Notes under the pieces: model-generated
What the model saw: the letters and a program-made list of their open reading frames with translations, nothing else
Databases searched by the model: none
Told to the model about the DNA's origin: nothing
In this document: positions 1 to 11,779 of the stretch, piece by piece
Numbering within the stretch: position 1 is the stretch's first letter
How the letters are laid out: each line of letters opens with the position of its first letter
NCBI RefSeq assembly: GCF_027579695.1
Contig: NC_083590.1
Span: forward strand, 21,161,610-21,225,609
Direction of reading: 5' to 3'
Length of the DNA: 64,000 nucleotides
From: Neoarius graeffei
Lineage: Eukaryota; Chordata; Actinopteri; Siluriformes; Ariidae
Made by a program: the position numbers and the translations under genes

Positions 1-119
1 CGCGCTAGCTCGGGCAGGCAAGGAGCGAGCGCGCTAGCTCCCAGGCTGCCCGAGCGCGCTAGCTCCCAGCCTGCCCGAGCGCGCTAGCTCCCAGCCTGCC
101 CGAGCGCGCTAGCTCAGTA
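1..119. repeat. 25-bp GC-rich tandem repeat
   Basis: The core CGCGCTAGCT recurs at 30, 55, 80 and 105 with exact 25-bp spacing, and once more at position 1 with irregular spacing. Each unit also holds CCTGCCCGAG. The array is cut by the left window edge, so its full length is unknown. It lies in what should be glcci1 intron 1 or sequence beyond. Confidence 0.85.
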
Positions 120-403
120 AACTAGTAAATACAGTAAAGGAAAAACTTGAGACTGAAAGGTTTTAACAGTCATCCAAATGACTGAATGTAAACATTGCTA
201 CAGTAACATACCAGCTACTATGTTGTTGACATTAGCTAGCTTGACCTTCAAAATGTTGGACACTGGGGCGTCACGTGACCTGTGACGTCACGTCGAAATC
301 CTCTCTCTATATATATTTTTTGCATTTAATTTTGTGCTGGAAAATGAAGCAAATGTTTGGAGCTCTAAAATATTTGTGTGTTGTTGAGTTGATAATGTAG
401 CAG

Positions 404-795
404 TCCATCCATCCATCCATCCATCCATCCATTATCTCTAGCTGCTTTATCCTGTTCTACAGGGTTGCAGGCAAGCTGGAGCCTATCCCAGCTGACTACG
501 GGCGAAAGGCGGGGTACACCCTGGACAAGTCGCCAGGTCATTACAGGGCTGACACATAGACACAGACAACCATTCACACTCACATTCACACCTACAGTCA
601 ATTTAGAGTCACCAGTTAACCTAACCTGCATGTCTTTGGACTGTGGGGAAACCGGAGCACCCGGAGGAAACCCACGCGGACACGGAGAGAACATGCAAAC
701 TCCACACAGAAAGGCCCTCGCCGGCCACGGGGCTCGAACCTGGACCTTCTTGCTGTGAGGCGACAGCGCTAACCACTACACCACCGTGCCACCCT
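404..795 (-). mobile_element. V-SINE (DANA/HE1/Mermaid type)
   Basis: On the minus strand this reads as a tRNA-derived head with A-box-like GTAGTGGTTAGCGC and B-box-like GGTTCGAGCC, then the conserved V-SINE centre (TGTGGAGTTTGCATGTTC, CAGTCCAAAGACATGCAGG) and a tail ending in a (GGAT)n run, seen on the plus strand as (CCAT)n at 404-431. I found no clear target-site duplication. Open frames read across it are not genes. Confidence 0.93.
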
Positions 796-1840
796 ATAGA
801 AAGTTTGTATGGGGAAAAAAAACCCCAATAGGGTGCTGAAGACTTTTGTACAGGACTGGATGAAACTCCACCATGCAGTCAGTGTTAGAGGATGAAGAAA
901 TGGATGCTTGAACAAGACACGAGCTGATCTCGCACAGTCTTAATAATGTCAGGCAACACATTAAGTGTTGGAAAGAAGGCATCAAGGAAGTGAAGAAGAA
1001 GAAGAAGAAGAAGAAGAAGAGGGATGCTTATTGTTACATAAACAGCATGCAGCCTATCTAGTGGTTTATTTTAGGACTTCACGACCGATGATGTCACACA
1101 CTTTCAGTTCACCTTTCACAGGAGCAAAGCACTGCATCATTAGGCAGCTTGCAAATGAAAGGGCCATGAAAAGAAAAGAAAAGAAAAGAAAAGAAAAGAA
1201 AAGAAAAGAAAAGAAAAGAAAAGAGTGACCTCTGATATTTTCAGCACAACACTGTTTGCTGCTATGGGAAACAATCCCACCTACATCAGGCCTTATTTAT
1301 TTATTTATTTATTTGCAGGAGGTTGCATGAAATGCAATATGCAGCACAGGCCCTGGTCTTTCATTCAGCTGGATCTCCTCTCAGATGAACCCTCATTCTG
1401 TGTGCAATCCTCGCTGAAATGCATTAGTGCGGCTCGGGTGCTTTTCATCTGTCGCCCTGTTTTGCAGTAATTACTCAGCACAAGTCTGGGAGACATGCTA
1501 ATGTTTACATGGCTAACGCTAAGCTAGCTTAGCAAGGCTCACGAACGGGGATTAAAGCCCACACAGCTCTCTCTCTCTCTCTCTCTCTCTGAGCTCACGC
1601 GTCATAATAATAGTATTAATAATAATAATAATAATAATAATAATGGTGATGCGCGAGCGTTCAAGCTTCATAGCTGCGTCTGCTGTGCGCGCGCTGTGTG
1701 TGTGTGGGGAACAAAACACAAACAAACAAACAAACAAACACATAATCCTTATAGCTATTATAAACACAGCAATGCTGTTTTGCACACAGTGGGATTCCAT
1801 GTAGGAAATGAAATGTGTGATGCATAAGGCGCATAAACAC

Positions 1841-1874
<34 letters not shown>

Positions 1875-1907
1875 GAACACTAACCGGAGCAATCAGTCGT
1901 GACGGAA
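796..1907. other. glcci1 intron 1, microsatellite-rich
   Basis: No gene is seen. The stretch holds simple repeats: (GAA)n at about 992-1020, (AAAAG)n at about 1168-1223, (TTTA)n near 1294-1313, (CT)n at about 1567-1591, (TAA)n at about 1611-1644 and 1842-1873, and (CAAA)n near 1720-1741. The rest is unremarkable. Confidence 0.7.
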
Positions 1908-2560
1908 ATGAGAGGAGAGGAGAAGAGAGGACAGGTTGGAAGAGAAGAGAAGAGAAGAGAAGAGAAGAGAAGAGAAGAGGAGAGCAGAGGTTGGAAGAGA
2001 GGAGAAGAGAGGAGAGGTTGGAAGAGAAGAGGATAGAGGAGAGGAGGAGAGGATAGAGGAGGAGAGAAGGGGATAGAGGAGAAGAGGAGGAGAGAGGAGG
2101 AGAGAAAAGGATAGAGGACGAGAGGAGGATAGAGGAGGAGAGAAAAGGATAGAGGACGAGAGGAGGAGAGAAAAGGATAGAGGAGGAGAGAAAAGGAGAG
2201 AGGAGGAGAGAAAAGGATAGAGGAGAGGAGGAGAGAAGAAGATAGAGGAGGAGAGAAAAGGATAGAGGAGGAGAGGAGAGAGGAGAGGAGGAGAGAAAAG
2301 GATAGAGAAGAGGAGGAGAGAAAAGGAGAGGAGGAGAGAAAAGGATAGAGGAGAGGAGGAGAGAAAAGGATAGAGGAGGAGAGGAGGAGAGAAAAGGATA
2401 AAGGAGGAGAGAAAAGGATAGAGGAGAGGAGGAGAGAAAAGGATAGAGGAGGAGAAGAGGAGAGAAAAGGATAGAGGAGGAGAAGAGGAGAGAAAAGGAT
2501 AGAGGAGAGAAAAGGATAGAGGAGGAGAGGATAGAGGAGAGAATTAGAGGAGAGGAAAGG
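1908..2560. repeat. GA-rich minisatellite next to glcci1 exon 1
   Basis: About 650 bp of almost pure purine on the plus strand, built from GAAGA, GGAGAGAAAAGGATAGA and similar units, with only scattered T and rare C. On the glcci1 sense strand it is a pyrimidine tract that begins about 6 nt after the exon 1 splice donor. Strand asymmetry of this kind can form triplex DNA or R-loops; that is inference. Confidence 0.9.
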
Positions 2561-2566
2561 TTGTAC

Positions 2567-3008
2567 CTCGGTAGGCAGGTGACTCAGGGCGCCGCTCCGG
2601 TGAATTCTTGCGGTCGGGCGGCGGGGAGCGCGCGATCAGAGCGGCGGCGGAGGCGCAGTCCGCGGTGCCGTGGCCGCTTCCGTTTCCAGGCGGGCGCGCG
2701 AGCGGCGTCACTACTCGCGTCGGGCTCGCGGCGGCGGCACCGGGAACTCTCAGTGCTGCGACGTCGCCCCCGGCTGACGCACACAAGGAGGAGGAGGAAG
2801 AGGAGGAAGGAGAGGAGCGGCGGCTCCCGCGCAGCAGCTGATACGGTACCGTGGCACGGACTGGCTGCAGCAACCGGCTCGCGCCGTTAACCACTGATGA
2901 TGATGATGATGATGATACGGTGGGGGATCCCGAGCTGCCTTTAGCTCTCTGCTGCTGATGAGTCGAGGTACATGATGATGAAGATGATGATGAAGAAGGT
3001 GATGACAT
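2567..3008 (-). CDS. glcci1: Glucocorticoid-induced transcript 1 protein, coding exon 1 (partial gene)
   Basis: Read on the minus strand from the ATG at 3008, the exon encodes 147 residues plus one base. A serine-rich start leads to RLLQPVRATVPYQLLRGS (about residues 45-62), which closely matches the conserved block I recall from vertebrate GLCCI1 exon 1. Further on, SPERRPESPAYR matches the end of that exon. The exon closes at CGAG|GTACAA, a phase-1 donor that fits an Ala codon in the next exon. An in-frame GTG upstream is not needed as a start. No later exon lies in the 2.5 kb to the left. The exon sits in a CpG-rich patch (about 2570-2900), as expected of a promoter-proximal exon. GLCCI1 is a low-complexity Ser/Pro/Ala-rich protein whose gene is glucocorticoid-responsive; its biochemistry is poorly defined. 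Poly-Ser runs come from (ATG/ATC)n-like triplets and may vary in length. Confidence 0.9.
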
Positions 3009-3935
3009 GATGGGATCCTGCACTTTCAGTTCCGCTTGGAAATAAATAAATATATATAAAATAAATATCGGCTCTAAACCTGAAAAAAAAAAAAAAAAAC
3101 TCGACCTGAAGACCTTGTGGTGTTTGTTTGTTTGTTTGTTAATGCAACATTAAACTTTTTTTTCTCCAGAGATGAAGCTCGTGTAGTTATTAAAAGATCC
3201 CTGAGAAATATTAGGAGTAAAAAAAAATAATAATAAAATAAAATAAAAGCAGCTTAAAAAAACCCTGAAGGCTCACGTGCATATTTCTCCTCCTGAAACC
3301 TGACCGTTTCCTCTTTCTTTACTGCTGCCTAGAACAACATTTGCTAAGAAGTTATAAATGATATTACAAGTTCCTAAAGTTCCCAGTGCGAGCTTGATGA
3401 GATGGAAAAAAATTAAAAAAAAAAAAAAAAAAAGCTGGCATAGAAATAAATCTCTCAGGGTCGACTTGCTTCTAGCAACTAAGTTGCTGCAAGTGACAGA
3501 AACTACAGCGGCAACTACAAACAGTGCTGAGAGCCGGTGGGCGGGGCGTTGCCATATAGAGAGCGAGTGGGCGGGGTATTTAGAATGATCAAAGAAAGGT
3601 TAAGTTCATTTCAGGATCTTTACTTCAGGAGGGTTTTTCTTCAGTCGAGCTGCAAATAGTAATGGGAATTATGGATCTTTTCAGTGAGTCAAATCATTTG
3701 ACTCAGCTCAGTAATAAGAGTCGAGTCTTTCGGCTCTCAAATTGCTATTTAAAATGAATGAATGAATGAATGAATGAATGAATAAGAAATAACCCGAGCT
3801 TCTCAGTGACAATAACATCATTCACTCATTCATTACATTTTATAAAATCTATTTCAGCATGTGTAGGAATCCGTGCATTAATGTTACCCGGCTTCATTAA
3901 GAAGAGTCATTTCTCTTTATCCTGGAAACTGATCA
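3009..3935. promoter_or_regulatory. glcci1 upstream region
   Basis: This is the minus-strand 5' flank and probable 5' UTR or promoter of glcci1. A TATATATA run lies about 40 bp before the ATG, too close to be read confidently as a TATA box. Other contents are A-runs at 3084-3100 and about 3410-3433, (TTTG)n near 3121-3139, and a (TGAA)n run at about 3755-3783. The transcription start cannot be placed from sequence. Confidence 0.45.
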
Positions 3936-4317
3936 GGGCGGCATGGTGGTGTAGTGGTTAGCACTGTCGCCTCACAGCAAGAAGGTCCTGCTGGGTTCGA
4001 GCCCAGTGGCCGTCGAGGGCCTTTCTGTGTGGAGTTTGCATGTTCTCCCCGTGTCCGCATAGGTTTCTTTCCAGGTGCTCCGGTTTCTCCTACAGTCCAA
4101 AGACATGCAGGTTTGGCTAATTGGTGGCTGTAAATTGACCGTAGGTGTGAATGTGAGTGTGAATGGTTGTTTGTCTATGCATCAGCCCTGCGACGACCTG
4201 GTGACTTGTCCAGGGTGTACCCCGCCTCTCACCCAGTCAGCTGGGATAGGCTCCAGCTTGCTTAAGACCCTGTAGAACAGGATAAAGTGGCTACAGATAA
4301 TGAATGGATGGATGGAT
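3936..4317 (+). mobile_element. V-SINE with target-site duplication
   Basis: Complete V-SINE with tRNA-like head (GTAGTGGTTAGCACTG, GGTTCGAGCC), V-SINE core and GGAT-rich tail. The 8-bp flank ACTGATCA occurs at 3928-3935 and again at 4318-4325, marking the insertion. A short CTG insertion precedes the B box, and divergence is higher than in the other copies, so this is an older insertion. Confidence 0.93.
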
Positions 4318-4429
4318 ACTGATCACCTCTGTTACAAAAGTGTTTTGATGCAAAAGTAATGGTGTTGCTTACAGCTACAAATTTTGGTTCATGTAGGTGA
4401 TTTGCTTTCGACTCTCACCTAAGAGCCGA

Positions 4430-4610
4430 CTCATCCTGAAACAAGGGCAATCAGTAGAGTGTATACTCCACCTAGCCACATGTTATCAACATCCAAATCA
4501 AATCATATGAACCTTGGATAATACTAAAGCTATCCACCAAATTTCATCCAAATCCGTTCACTACTTTTTGAGTTACGTTGGGAACAGGCTAAAAAAATCT
4601 GGGATCTGCA
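4430..4610 (+). repeat. LINE/SINE 3'-end-like repeat, left part
   Basis: Contains ATTTCATCCAAATCCGTTCA and GAGTTACGTTGGGAACAG, a motif pair typical of the 3' ends of dispersed retroelements in fish. A similar block (TTTCATCAAAATCTGTTCAC, GAGTTACATTGGGAACAG) follows the Tc1 at about 6270-6330. The Tc1 therefore lies in or between copies of this repeat. The family name is not known to me. Confidence 0.5.
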
Positions 4611-4612
4611 TA

Positions 4613-6222
4613 CAGTGGTGCTTGAAATTTTGTGAACCCTTTAGAATTTTCTATATTTCTGCATAAATATGACCTAAAATATCATCAGATTTTGACACAA
4701 GTCCTAAAAGTAGATAAAGAGAACCCAGTTAAACAAATGAGACAAAAAATATTATACTTGGTCATTTATTTATTGAGGAAAATGATCCAATATGACATAT
4801 CTGTGAGTTGCAAAAGTATGTGAACATCTAGGCTTAGCAGTTAATTTGAAGGTGAAATTAGAGTCAGGTGTTTTCAATCAATGGGATGACAATCAGGTGT
4901 GAGTGGGCACCCTGTTTTATTTAAAGAACAGGGATCTATCAAAGTCTGATCTTCACAATACATGTTTGTGGAAGTGTATCATGGCACGAGCAAAGGAGAT
5001 TTCTGAGAACCTCAGAAAAAGTGTTGTTGATGCTCATCAGGCTGGAAAAGGTTACAAAACCATCTCTAAAGAGTTTGGACTCCACCAATCCACAGTCAGA
5101 CAGATTGTGTGCAAATGGTGGAAATTCAAGACCATTGTTACCCTCCCCAGGAATGGTCGACCAACAAAGATCACTCCAAGAGCAAGGCGTGTAATAGTCG
5201 GAGAGGTCACAAAGGACCCCAGGGTAACTTCTAAGCAACTGAAGGCCTCTCTCACATTGGCTAATGTTAATGTTCATGAGTCCACCATCAGGAGAACATT
5301 GAACAACAAATGGTGTGCATGGCAGGGTTGCAAGGAGAAAGCCACTGCTCTCCAAAAAGAACATTGCTGCTCATCTGCAGTTTGCTAAAGATCACGTGGA
5401 GAAGCCAGAAGGCTATTGGGAAAATGTTTTGTGGATGGATGAGACCAAAATAGAACTTTTTTGGTTTAAACAAGAAGCATTATGTTTGGAGAAAGGAAAA
5501 CACTGCATTCCAGCATAAGAACCTTATCCCATTTGTGAAACATGGTGGTGGTAGTATCATGGTTTGGGCCTGTTTTGCTGCATCTGGGCCAGGACGGCTT
5601 GCCATCATTGATGGAACAATGAATTCTGAATTATACCAGCGAATCCTAAAGGAAAATGTCAGGACATCTGTCCATGAACTAAGTCTCAAGAGAAGGTGGG
5701 TCATGCAGAAAGACAACGACCCTAAGCACACAAGTCGTTCTACCAAAGAATGATTAAAGAAGAATAAAGTTAATGTTCTGGAATGGCCAAGTCAAAGTCC
5801 TGACTTTAATCCAATCGAAATGTTGTGGAAGGACCTGAAGCGAGCAGTTCATGCGAGGAAACCCACCAACATCCCAGAGTTGAAGCTGTTCTGTACGGAG
5901 GAACGGGCTAAAATTCCTCCAAGCCGGTGTGCAGGACTGATCAACAGTTACCGGAAACGTTTAGTTGCAGTTATTGCTGCACAAGGGAGTCACACCAGAT
6001 ACTGAAAGCAAAGGTTCACATACTTTTGCCACTCACAGATATGTAATATTGGCTCATTTTCCTCAATAAATAAATGACCAAGTATAATATTTTTGTCTCA
6101 TTTGTTTAACTGGGTTCTCTTTATCTACTTTTAGGACTTGTGTGATAATCTGATGTTTTAGGTCATATTTATGCAGAAATATAGAAAATTATAAAGGGTT
6201 CACAAACTTTCAAGCTTCACTA
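4613..6222 (+). mobile_element. Tc1-like transposon, full length, inactive
   Basis: Terminal inverted repeats of about 210 bp (left 4613-4825, right about 6010-6222) start with CAGTGGTGCTTGAAATTTTG and are flanked by TA at 4611-4612 and 6223-6224, the Tc1/mariner target. Long repeats of this kind are known from the IR/DR group of fish Tc1 elements. The right end reads ...TTCACTA, a one-base change from a perfect end. It holds the broken transposase described separately. Confidence 0.93.
4981..6005 (+). pseudogene. Tc1 transposase pseudogene (DD34E)
   Basis: The open start MARAKEISENLRKSVVDAHQ is the usual Tc1 paired-like helix-turn-helix beginning. The DDE triad is visible: D in WMDETKIELF (5438-5440), D in DNDPKHTSR (about 5711-5730), and E in PIEMLW 34 residues later. 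The frame changes twice: once around 5315-5390 and again near 5518-5535. An in-frame TGA at 5751-5753 stands where a Trp is usual. At about 340 residues in total the length is normal for Tc1, so this is point decay and not deletion. The protein would cut and paste the element at TA sites, but no intact product can be made here. Confidence 0.92.
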
Positions 6223-6224
6223 TA

Positions 6225-7088
6225 CATATCTGGATTTGCATCAAAATCTCAATTGTTCCTTGGTCCACTTTTACTCAAAATTTCATCAAAATCTGTTCAC
6301 TACTTTGAGTTACATTGGGAACAGCCAAACAGAGGCAAAAATATAACCACCTCCAACAAAGTTGGTGAAACTAACTGGGTTTTGTCACTGTATGAAATGT
6401 AGCAACAAATGTACACAGCTAAATATTGTAGTTTTAATTCCCCAATGTAATTGTAAATATTTACACATTAGTATAATTGACAGTTGGTTTCGGGATGTAC
6501 GTGTTGACATTTATTTTGTTTACTTGCCGATTGTTTGCACTTTGCACATGTATTTAATCAAATCACCAAAATCCATCAATCCATCCTCCAAGTTATAAAG
6601 GTTAGTCTAGTCAACAGTTTTAAACAAAACACAATAGCTCAGCTTTTCCCTGGAAATAACATTAAAATCGTTCAACTCTTTCCATTCAGAAATGAGTTTA
6701 AAATATTGTACAAGACATTCATAGTATGCCTCGGTTTCTTAAACTCCGTAACTGGTGCTATTTTGAATGTTACCTTTTCCCACAGCACTATAAATTTACA
6801 TAAATTTTCGATAGCCATGTTTTAGTTTACTGCCCTATGCAATAAACGTCTTTCATTACTGTAAGTGTTCAGAGTGTAACGAGAAACCAGTGAGGATATT
6901 CATTTTAAAACCATGTAGATGGTGCAACGTCATTATCAGTTTTATCAGTTGGCTGCAGAGAAAATTTGGCCTTGTGTGAACATCTTTATCAGCATCAGTG
7001 AGAAATGAGGTGGAGAAACACGCGCATGCACATTTTAGAAAATGATACGCTTAAAAGGTGCTGACTGCAAAGTCATCTGAAATTTAAA

Positions 7089-7094
<6 letters not shown>
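6225..7094. other. Intergenic, no gene seen
   Basis: The first 150 bp continue the retroelement 3'-end-like repeat. The rest is AT-rich single-copy-looking sequence with no convincing coding frame or known repeat. It ends in an A-run and a (TA)n microsatellite at about 7097-7128. Confidence 0.55.
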
Positions 7095-7131
<37 letters not shown>

Positions 7132-7499
7132 GGGCGGCACGGTGGTGTAGTGGTTAGCGCTGTCGCCTCACAGCAAGAAGGTCCTGGGTTCGAGCCCCGT
7201 GGCCGGCGAGGGCCTTTCTGTGCGGAGTTTGCATGTTCTCCCCGTGGCCGCGTGGGTTTCCTCCGGGTGCTCCGGTTTCCCCCACAGTCCAAAGACATGC
7301 AGGTTAGGTTAACTGGTGACTCTAAATTGACCGTAGGTGTGAATGTGAGTGTGAATGGTTGTCTGTGTCTATGTGTCAGCCCTGTGATGACCTGGCGACT
7401 TGTCCAGGGTGTACCCCGCCTTTCGCCCGTAGTCAGCTGGGATAGGCTCCAGCTTGCCTGCGACCCTGTAGAAGGATAAAGCGGCTAGAGATAATGAGA

Positions 7500-7500
<1 letters not shown>
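7132..7500 (+). mobile_element. V-SINE inserted in a (TA)n microsatellite
   Basis: A near-consensus V-SINE lies between two (TA)n runs, each ending in ATTGTG (left about 7097-7131, right about 7501-7539). The duplicated flank thus appears to include the microsatellite itself. The tail ends in the GATAATGAGATGA motif shared by the young copies in this window. Confidence 0.93.
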
Positions 7501-7540
<40 letters not shown>

Positions 7541-7804
7541 GTATGGCATTTTCCTGTCTCACAAGAACAATGTCATGCGGACGAGATGTGATTGTTTTGA
7601 TGTCCTGAGGGTCGCTTTTCTCCGTTTTGGGATTGTCCCTCTTGAGGTAAATGGCACGGCCCTACAGAAACAGCCGAATGTAAGGAGCTTTAACTAATGA
7701 GTATAACTCTGGAATTGCGTCACACCAAGATGGCGACATGCGGAAAACATTGTGGAGGCAGCTTGTAGTGCTTCATTCAGCCAAGTTAGTAGTTGTTGAT
7801 CAGA

Positions 7805-8796
7805 ATGGGAAGGTTTTACTGCGTTTTTGGATGTGTAAATCATTCTGAACGAAACAAAGACATCAGATTTTTTTTTTTTTAATTTACCAGAGGGGGGAAA
7901 AAAACTAGAGAGATTTCTAAGGCCCTGTCCACACGGCAACGGATTCAGGTGAACCCGATAAAATTTATCGTTTCGGCCTGGCGTCCACACAGCACCGGCG
8001 TTTTGGGTGCCCCAAAACGATATTTTTTGAGAACGGGTTCCAGAGTGGAAAAATCTGGCAACGGCGCCATTGCGAAGTCGTCTGGATGAGTAGAACGGAT
8101 TTGTTTACGATGACGTCACAACCACATGACTAGAACAAGCAGCACTCTCGCGCGCATCATTCGCAACAACAACAGAAGAAGGGGTTTATGCGCATGCGTC
8201 CTACTTCTTCTATTGTTCTGGTGTCTCCGATGGGACCGTCTTACAGCGCACGTAGAGGTGTGGCATGTGTATTGCATCGTTTTCAGCAAGCGTTGCGTTG
8301 CCATATGTACCTGATATTTTACTGATCCGTTGCCCATGTGGACGCGATATTTTTTTTACCTGCTAAAAAAAAAAAATCTCGTTGCCGTGTGGATGTAGCC
8401 TAAATGTAGAAGGGAAAAATGCCTCGCAAACATTCGGCGGGACTCAGTGTTGAACGGAGAAGTCGTCAAAAACCCTATGGTATGCTCACTTCATTTCCAC
8501 AAAGGTAAGAATTAAAAATAAATACATTTGTTTAATTTCAGGACTTATGCTTTTCAAACTTCCTACATTGATAATTTTTGGTTTTATTTGTCCAGGAAAA
8601 CCTGCAACCGTCAATGAAGAAACCCATCCAGACTGGGCACCTACGATTGCAATGGGACACTCACTCATCGAGCTCTGTGTCTCAGCCTTCGAAATGATCT
8701 TCTCTCAAGAGACATCAACAAAGAAAAGACTGTGCCTGGAGGGAAAAAATATATATCGAAGTGCAAGATGGCAGCAAAGAAAACCTTCCTGAAACC
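7805..8796 (+). pseudogene. THAP-domain gene remnant, interrupted by a MITE
   Basis: The start MGRFYCVFGCVNHSERNKDI (ATG at 7805) is a typical THAP N-terminus, with the first two Cys of the C2CH zinc site at residues 6 and 10. A T-run at 7868-7880 then breaks the frame. After the MITE at 7921-8400 comes PRKHSAGLSVERRSRQKPYG, a possible donor near 8504, and after a TTTGTCCAG acceptor the segment GKPATVNEETHPDWAPTIAM (8596 on), which matches the end of a THAP domain (HF.SGKPA....HPDWAPT). Proteins like this are often transposon-derived DNA-binding factors. The MITE, the T-run and the missing C-x2-H block make it non-functional. It is not clear whether it was a host gene or a transposon gene. 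Confidence 0.75.
7921..8400. mobile_element. MITE with TAA duplication (PIF/Harbinger-like)
   Basis: Inverted ends GGCCCTGTCCACACGGCAAC and its partner ending GTTGCCGTGTGGATGTAGCC are flanked by TAA at 7918-7920 and 8401-8403. A 3-bp TWA duplication is the mark of the PIF/Harbinger superfamily. No transposase is present in the 480 bp. Confidence 0.85.
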
Positions 8797-8799
8797 GAC

Positions 8800-11395
8800 A
8801 AGGCACAACACCACGAGTCGTCTGACGAATTATCCAGCATCTTCTTAAGCTCGATACACTGGAACACAGTAAAAGCTCATTTCTGTTGGACCACAAACTG
8901 ATATGACTTTAATGGATATGGAAATACTTGAAAATAAAGCAAAATTCTAGTGTTGGAAGGCTTTCGTAGGCCTTGATTTGATCTTTCGTGTAAAGACTTG
9001 TAGAGAACAGCAAGTAGGTCACAATGTCAGGGAATCCCACATCAGGCCACATTTCCAAAAATAGGATTCGTGACATTGTAGGGATCAATATTACTGATGA
9101 ACTCCAGGTTTTAATTGTAATTTTTACGCTCTTCAGAATCTAAAGAATCCCGATATTTCGTCAGAAAAAGCACGCGTTCGGTCTCTCTTGCCGCCATTTT
9201 GTTTTAACCTGCCTCCTGCTGTCATGGCGGCGTAGTTACCGTTGCTATGGGGGGTGTCATGTGACATTGCAAAGCCTCTATACATGGTGTGTGTCGCAGT
9301 ACAACATCTCGAAACTCCAACAGCAATCAAAATATGACATTTTACCCAGAATTCAATTTTGCAGTCAACTTTAAGTCTAACAGTAAGACAATTCCACAAT
9401 GTTTCAAATATCAAAACATCTTTAATCAAATCAAGTTCAATTAAATACAGAATTATTGGCACCCTCCGATAATCCTCAAAGAAAGAAGCTTAAATAATGG
9501 ACAGAATTGCGCACACATGATACGATTTCAACATGCAAATCATAATTTCTTTCATTAAAAAGTGGGTTTTCAAGTTTAACCTTTTACAGGTATAGTTCAC
9601 CCAAGGTTTAAAAAAAAAAAAACTTGTACAATTTTCCTTTAAACCTAAATGTAGCCGATGAGCAAAGACATATTTGGTGTCTAACGTTTGCTTCTTTAGT
9701 TTTGCTGATACAGCTAAGGAAAGGAAGCCTTGCTACAGTACCAGTTTAGCATTGTGCAAACTGCATGACTTGTTCAGTCTCTCTCTCTCACACACGACAA
9801 AGTGGATGTCGCAGATTCAGAGCTTTAAACAAGCAAATAAACTCAAACAAACAACGCAGCCACTTGAAGTTGGACGTATTTCCTATGACAATATTTGTAA
9901 AATAAAACTATGATCGCTGGTGTTACAGAGCCAAACGGTCATTTGAGGTAACGATGATTTAGCTTGTTGGCTACATTCACCAAACAAAAGAAGCAAACTT
10001 TAGATACTGGCTTAAGTGGAAAATTCATTGTCAAACTTTTTTATTTATTTATTTATTATTATTTTGGGCTAAACGTTTCTCATCTCATCTCATTATCTGT
10101 AGCCACTTTATCCTGTTCTACAGGGTCGCAGGCAAGCTGGAGCCTATCCCAGCTGACTACGGGCGAAAGGCGGGGTACACCCTGGACAAGTCGCCAGGTC
10201 ATCACAGGGCTGACACATAGACACAGACAACCATTCACACTCCCATTCACACCTACGCTCAATTTAGAGTCACCAGTTAACCTAACCTGCATGTCTTTGG
10301 ACTGTGGGGGAAACTGGAGCACCCGGAGGAAACCCACGCGGACACGGGGAGAACATGCAAACTCCGCACAGAAAGGCCCTCGCCGGCCACGGGGCTCGAA
10401 CCCGGACCTTCTTGCTGTGAGGCGACAGCGCTAACCACTACACCACCGTGCCGCCTAAACGTTTCTTTAAAAGGCAAAAAAAACCCACATCAACCAAGAT
10501 CTTTCTTCATGCAACAAAGAGAAACATTCTGGAAGACGAATATAAAAAGTACCAGGGACTCAAGTTTCTTTCAAACCACAAAGCAAAAGGCACATACAGG
10601 ATGATAAATAAGAAACAAAAACACAACAAACCAAAACCAGGAACCAATTACATCGTGACCCATGTAACGTTCGAGACTTTTCTACAAGTGCAGCGTGTAA
10701 ATAGCAGCAGGTGGTTTGCTGAAATGCCATTGTTAAACGTATACAAAAAAAAAAGCTACGGAAATTACAAAACGCTCAAGGAGGGGGGGGGGAACCCTCG
10801 TAAAAATTCAAAACTGCATTAGCAAAACCTGCTACAGCCGGCTAAAACAGTCTCACAGCAACCATCTGGCCAAAACCTGTATAAAGAAAATAAATACAGC
10901 ATGTTTTAAATTAAAACCTGGACATTAAATATGTTTTTAAGTCCTTAATATGTGGATTTTCTTTCCACAGACATCAACAGTTCAAATTCATTTAACAGGA
11001 TTAAGAATTTCTTTCCCTGGATATCTGAGATTAGGACCATTAAAGAAAAGGTTCAAGATGTGCAAAGTTCTGTGAGCTGGAAAGAAGAGAAGAAAAAAAA
11101 TTTGACACGAAGGCATGGAAAAGTTATATCGAGCAGAACAAGCACGTTACAGTATCATGTGTTGAAATCCATAAAGTTAAAAATCCTACAGTGTTGCTAC
11201 AAATGACAGAAATGCAAACAAATATAGATTCTGATATCATTTCATTGAATTCTTGAAAGAACAATTTCACTCCAGACTTCGTGCTACAAAACATCCTGAG
11301 AAATACACCAGCGACTCCGTTACCACTTGGCGATCTTCTATACCTGCCATGTAAACTCTGATGTTTTGGGGCTGATCAGGGTCAAGGGTCGGAGG
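8800..11395. other. umad1 3' flank and possible 3' UTR
   Basis: Between the THAP remnant and the umad1 stop codon (11396-11398) there is no further gene. The 3' UTR must run leftward from 11396. Minus-strand AATAAA signals overlap in the TTTATT repeats at about 10040-10055, about 1.35 kb after the stop; this is a candidate only. A V-SINE occupies 10081-10455. The AGAATTATTGGCACCCTC stretch near 9450-9467 resembles a Tc1 end. Confidence 0.4.
10081..10455 (-). mobile_element. V-SINE with target-site duplication
   Basis: Complete near-consensus copy in reverse orientation, flanked by TAAACGTTTCT at 10070-10080 and 10456-10466. It lies within 1.4 kb of the umad1 stop and may be carried in its 3' UTR. 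Confidence 0.95.

Positions 11396-11779
<384 letters not shown>

Noticed and set aside
465-758. Open frames of 60-170 codons across the V-SINEs (465-758, 7150-7479, 9964-10434, 57726-58247, 58956-59213, 59861-60460)
   Set aside because: The same peptide (MQVRLTGDSKLTVGVNVSVN) recurs at every V-SINE; it is translation of the SINE core and not a gene family.
1808-2056. Asn-, Arg- and Glu-rich frames through (TAA)n and GA tracts
   Set aside because: Low-complexity products of simple repeats, without splice or start context.
2561-2890. Plus-strand Arg-rich frames opposite glcci1 exon 1
   Set aside because: They are shadows of the minus-strand exon in GC-rich sequence.
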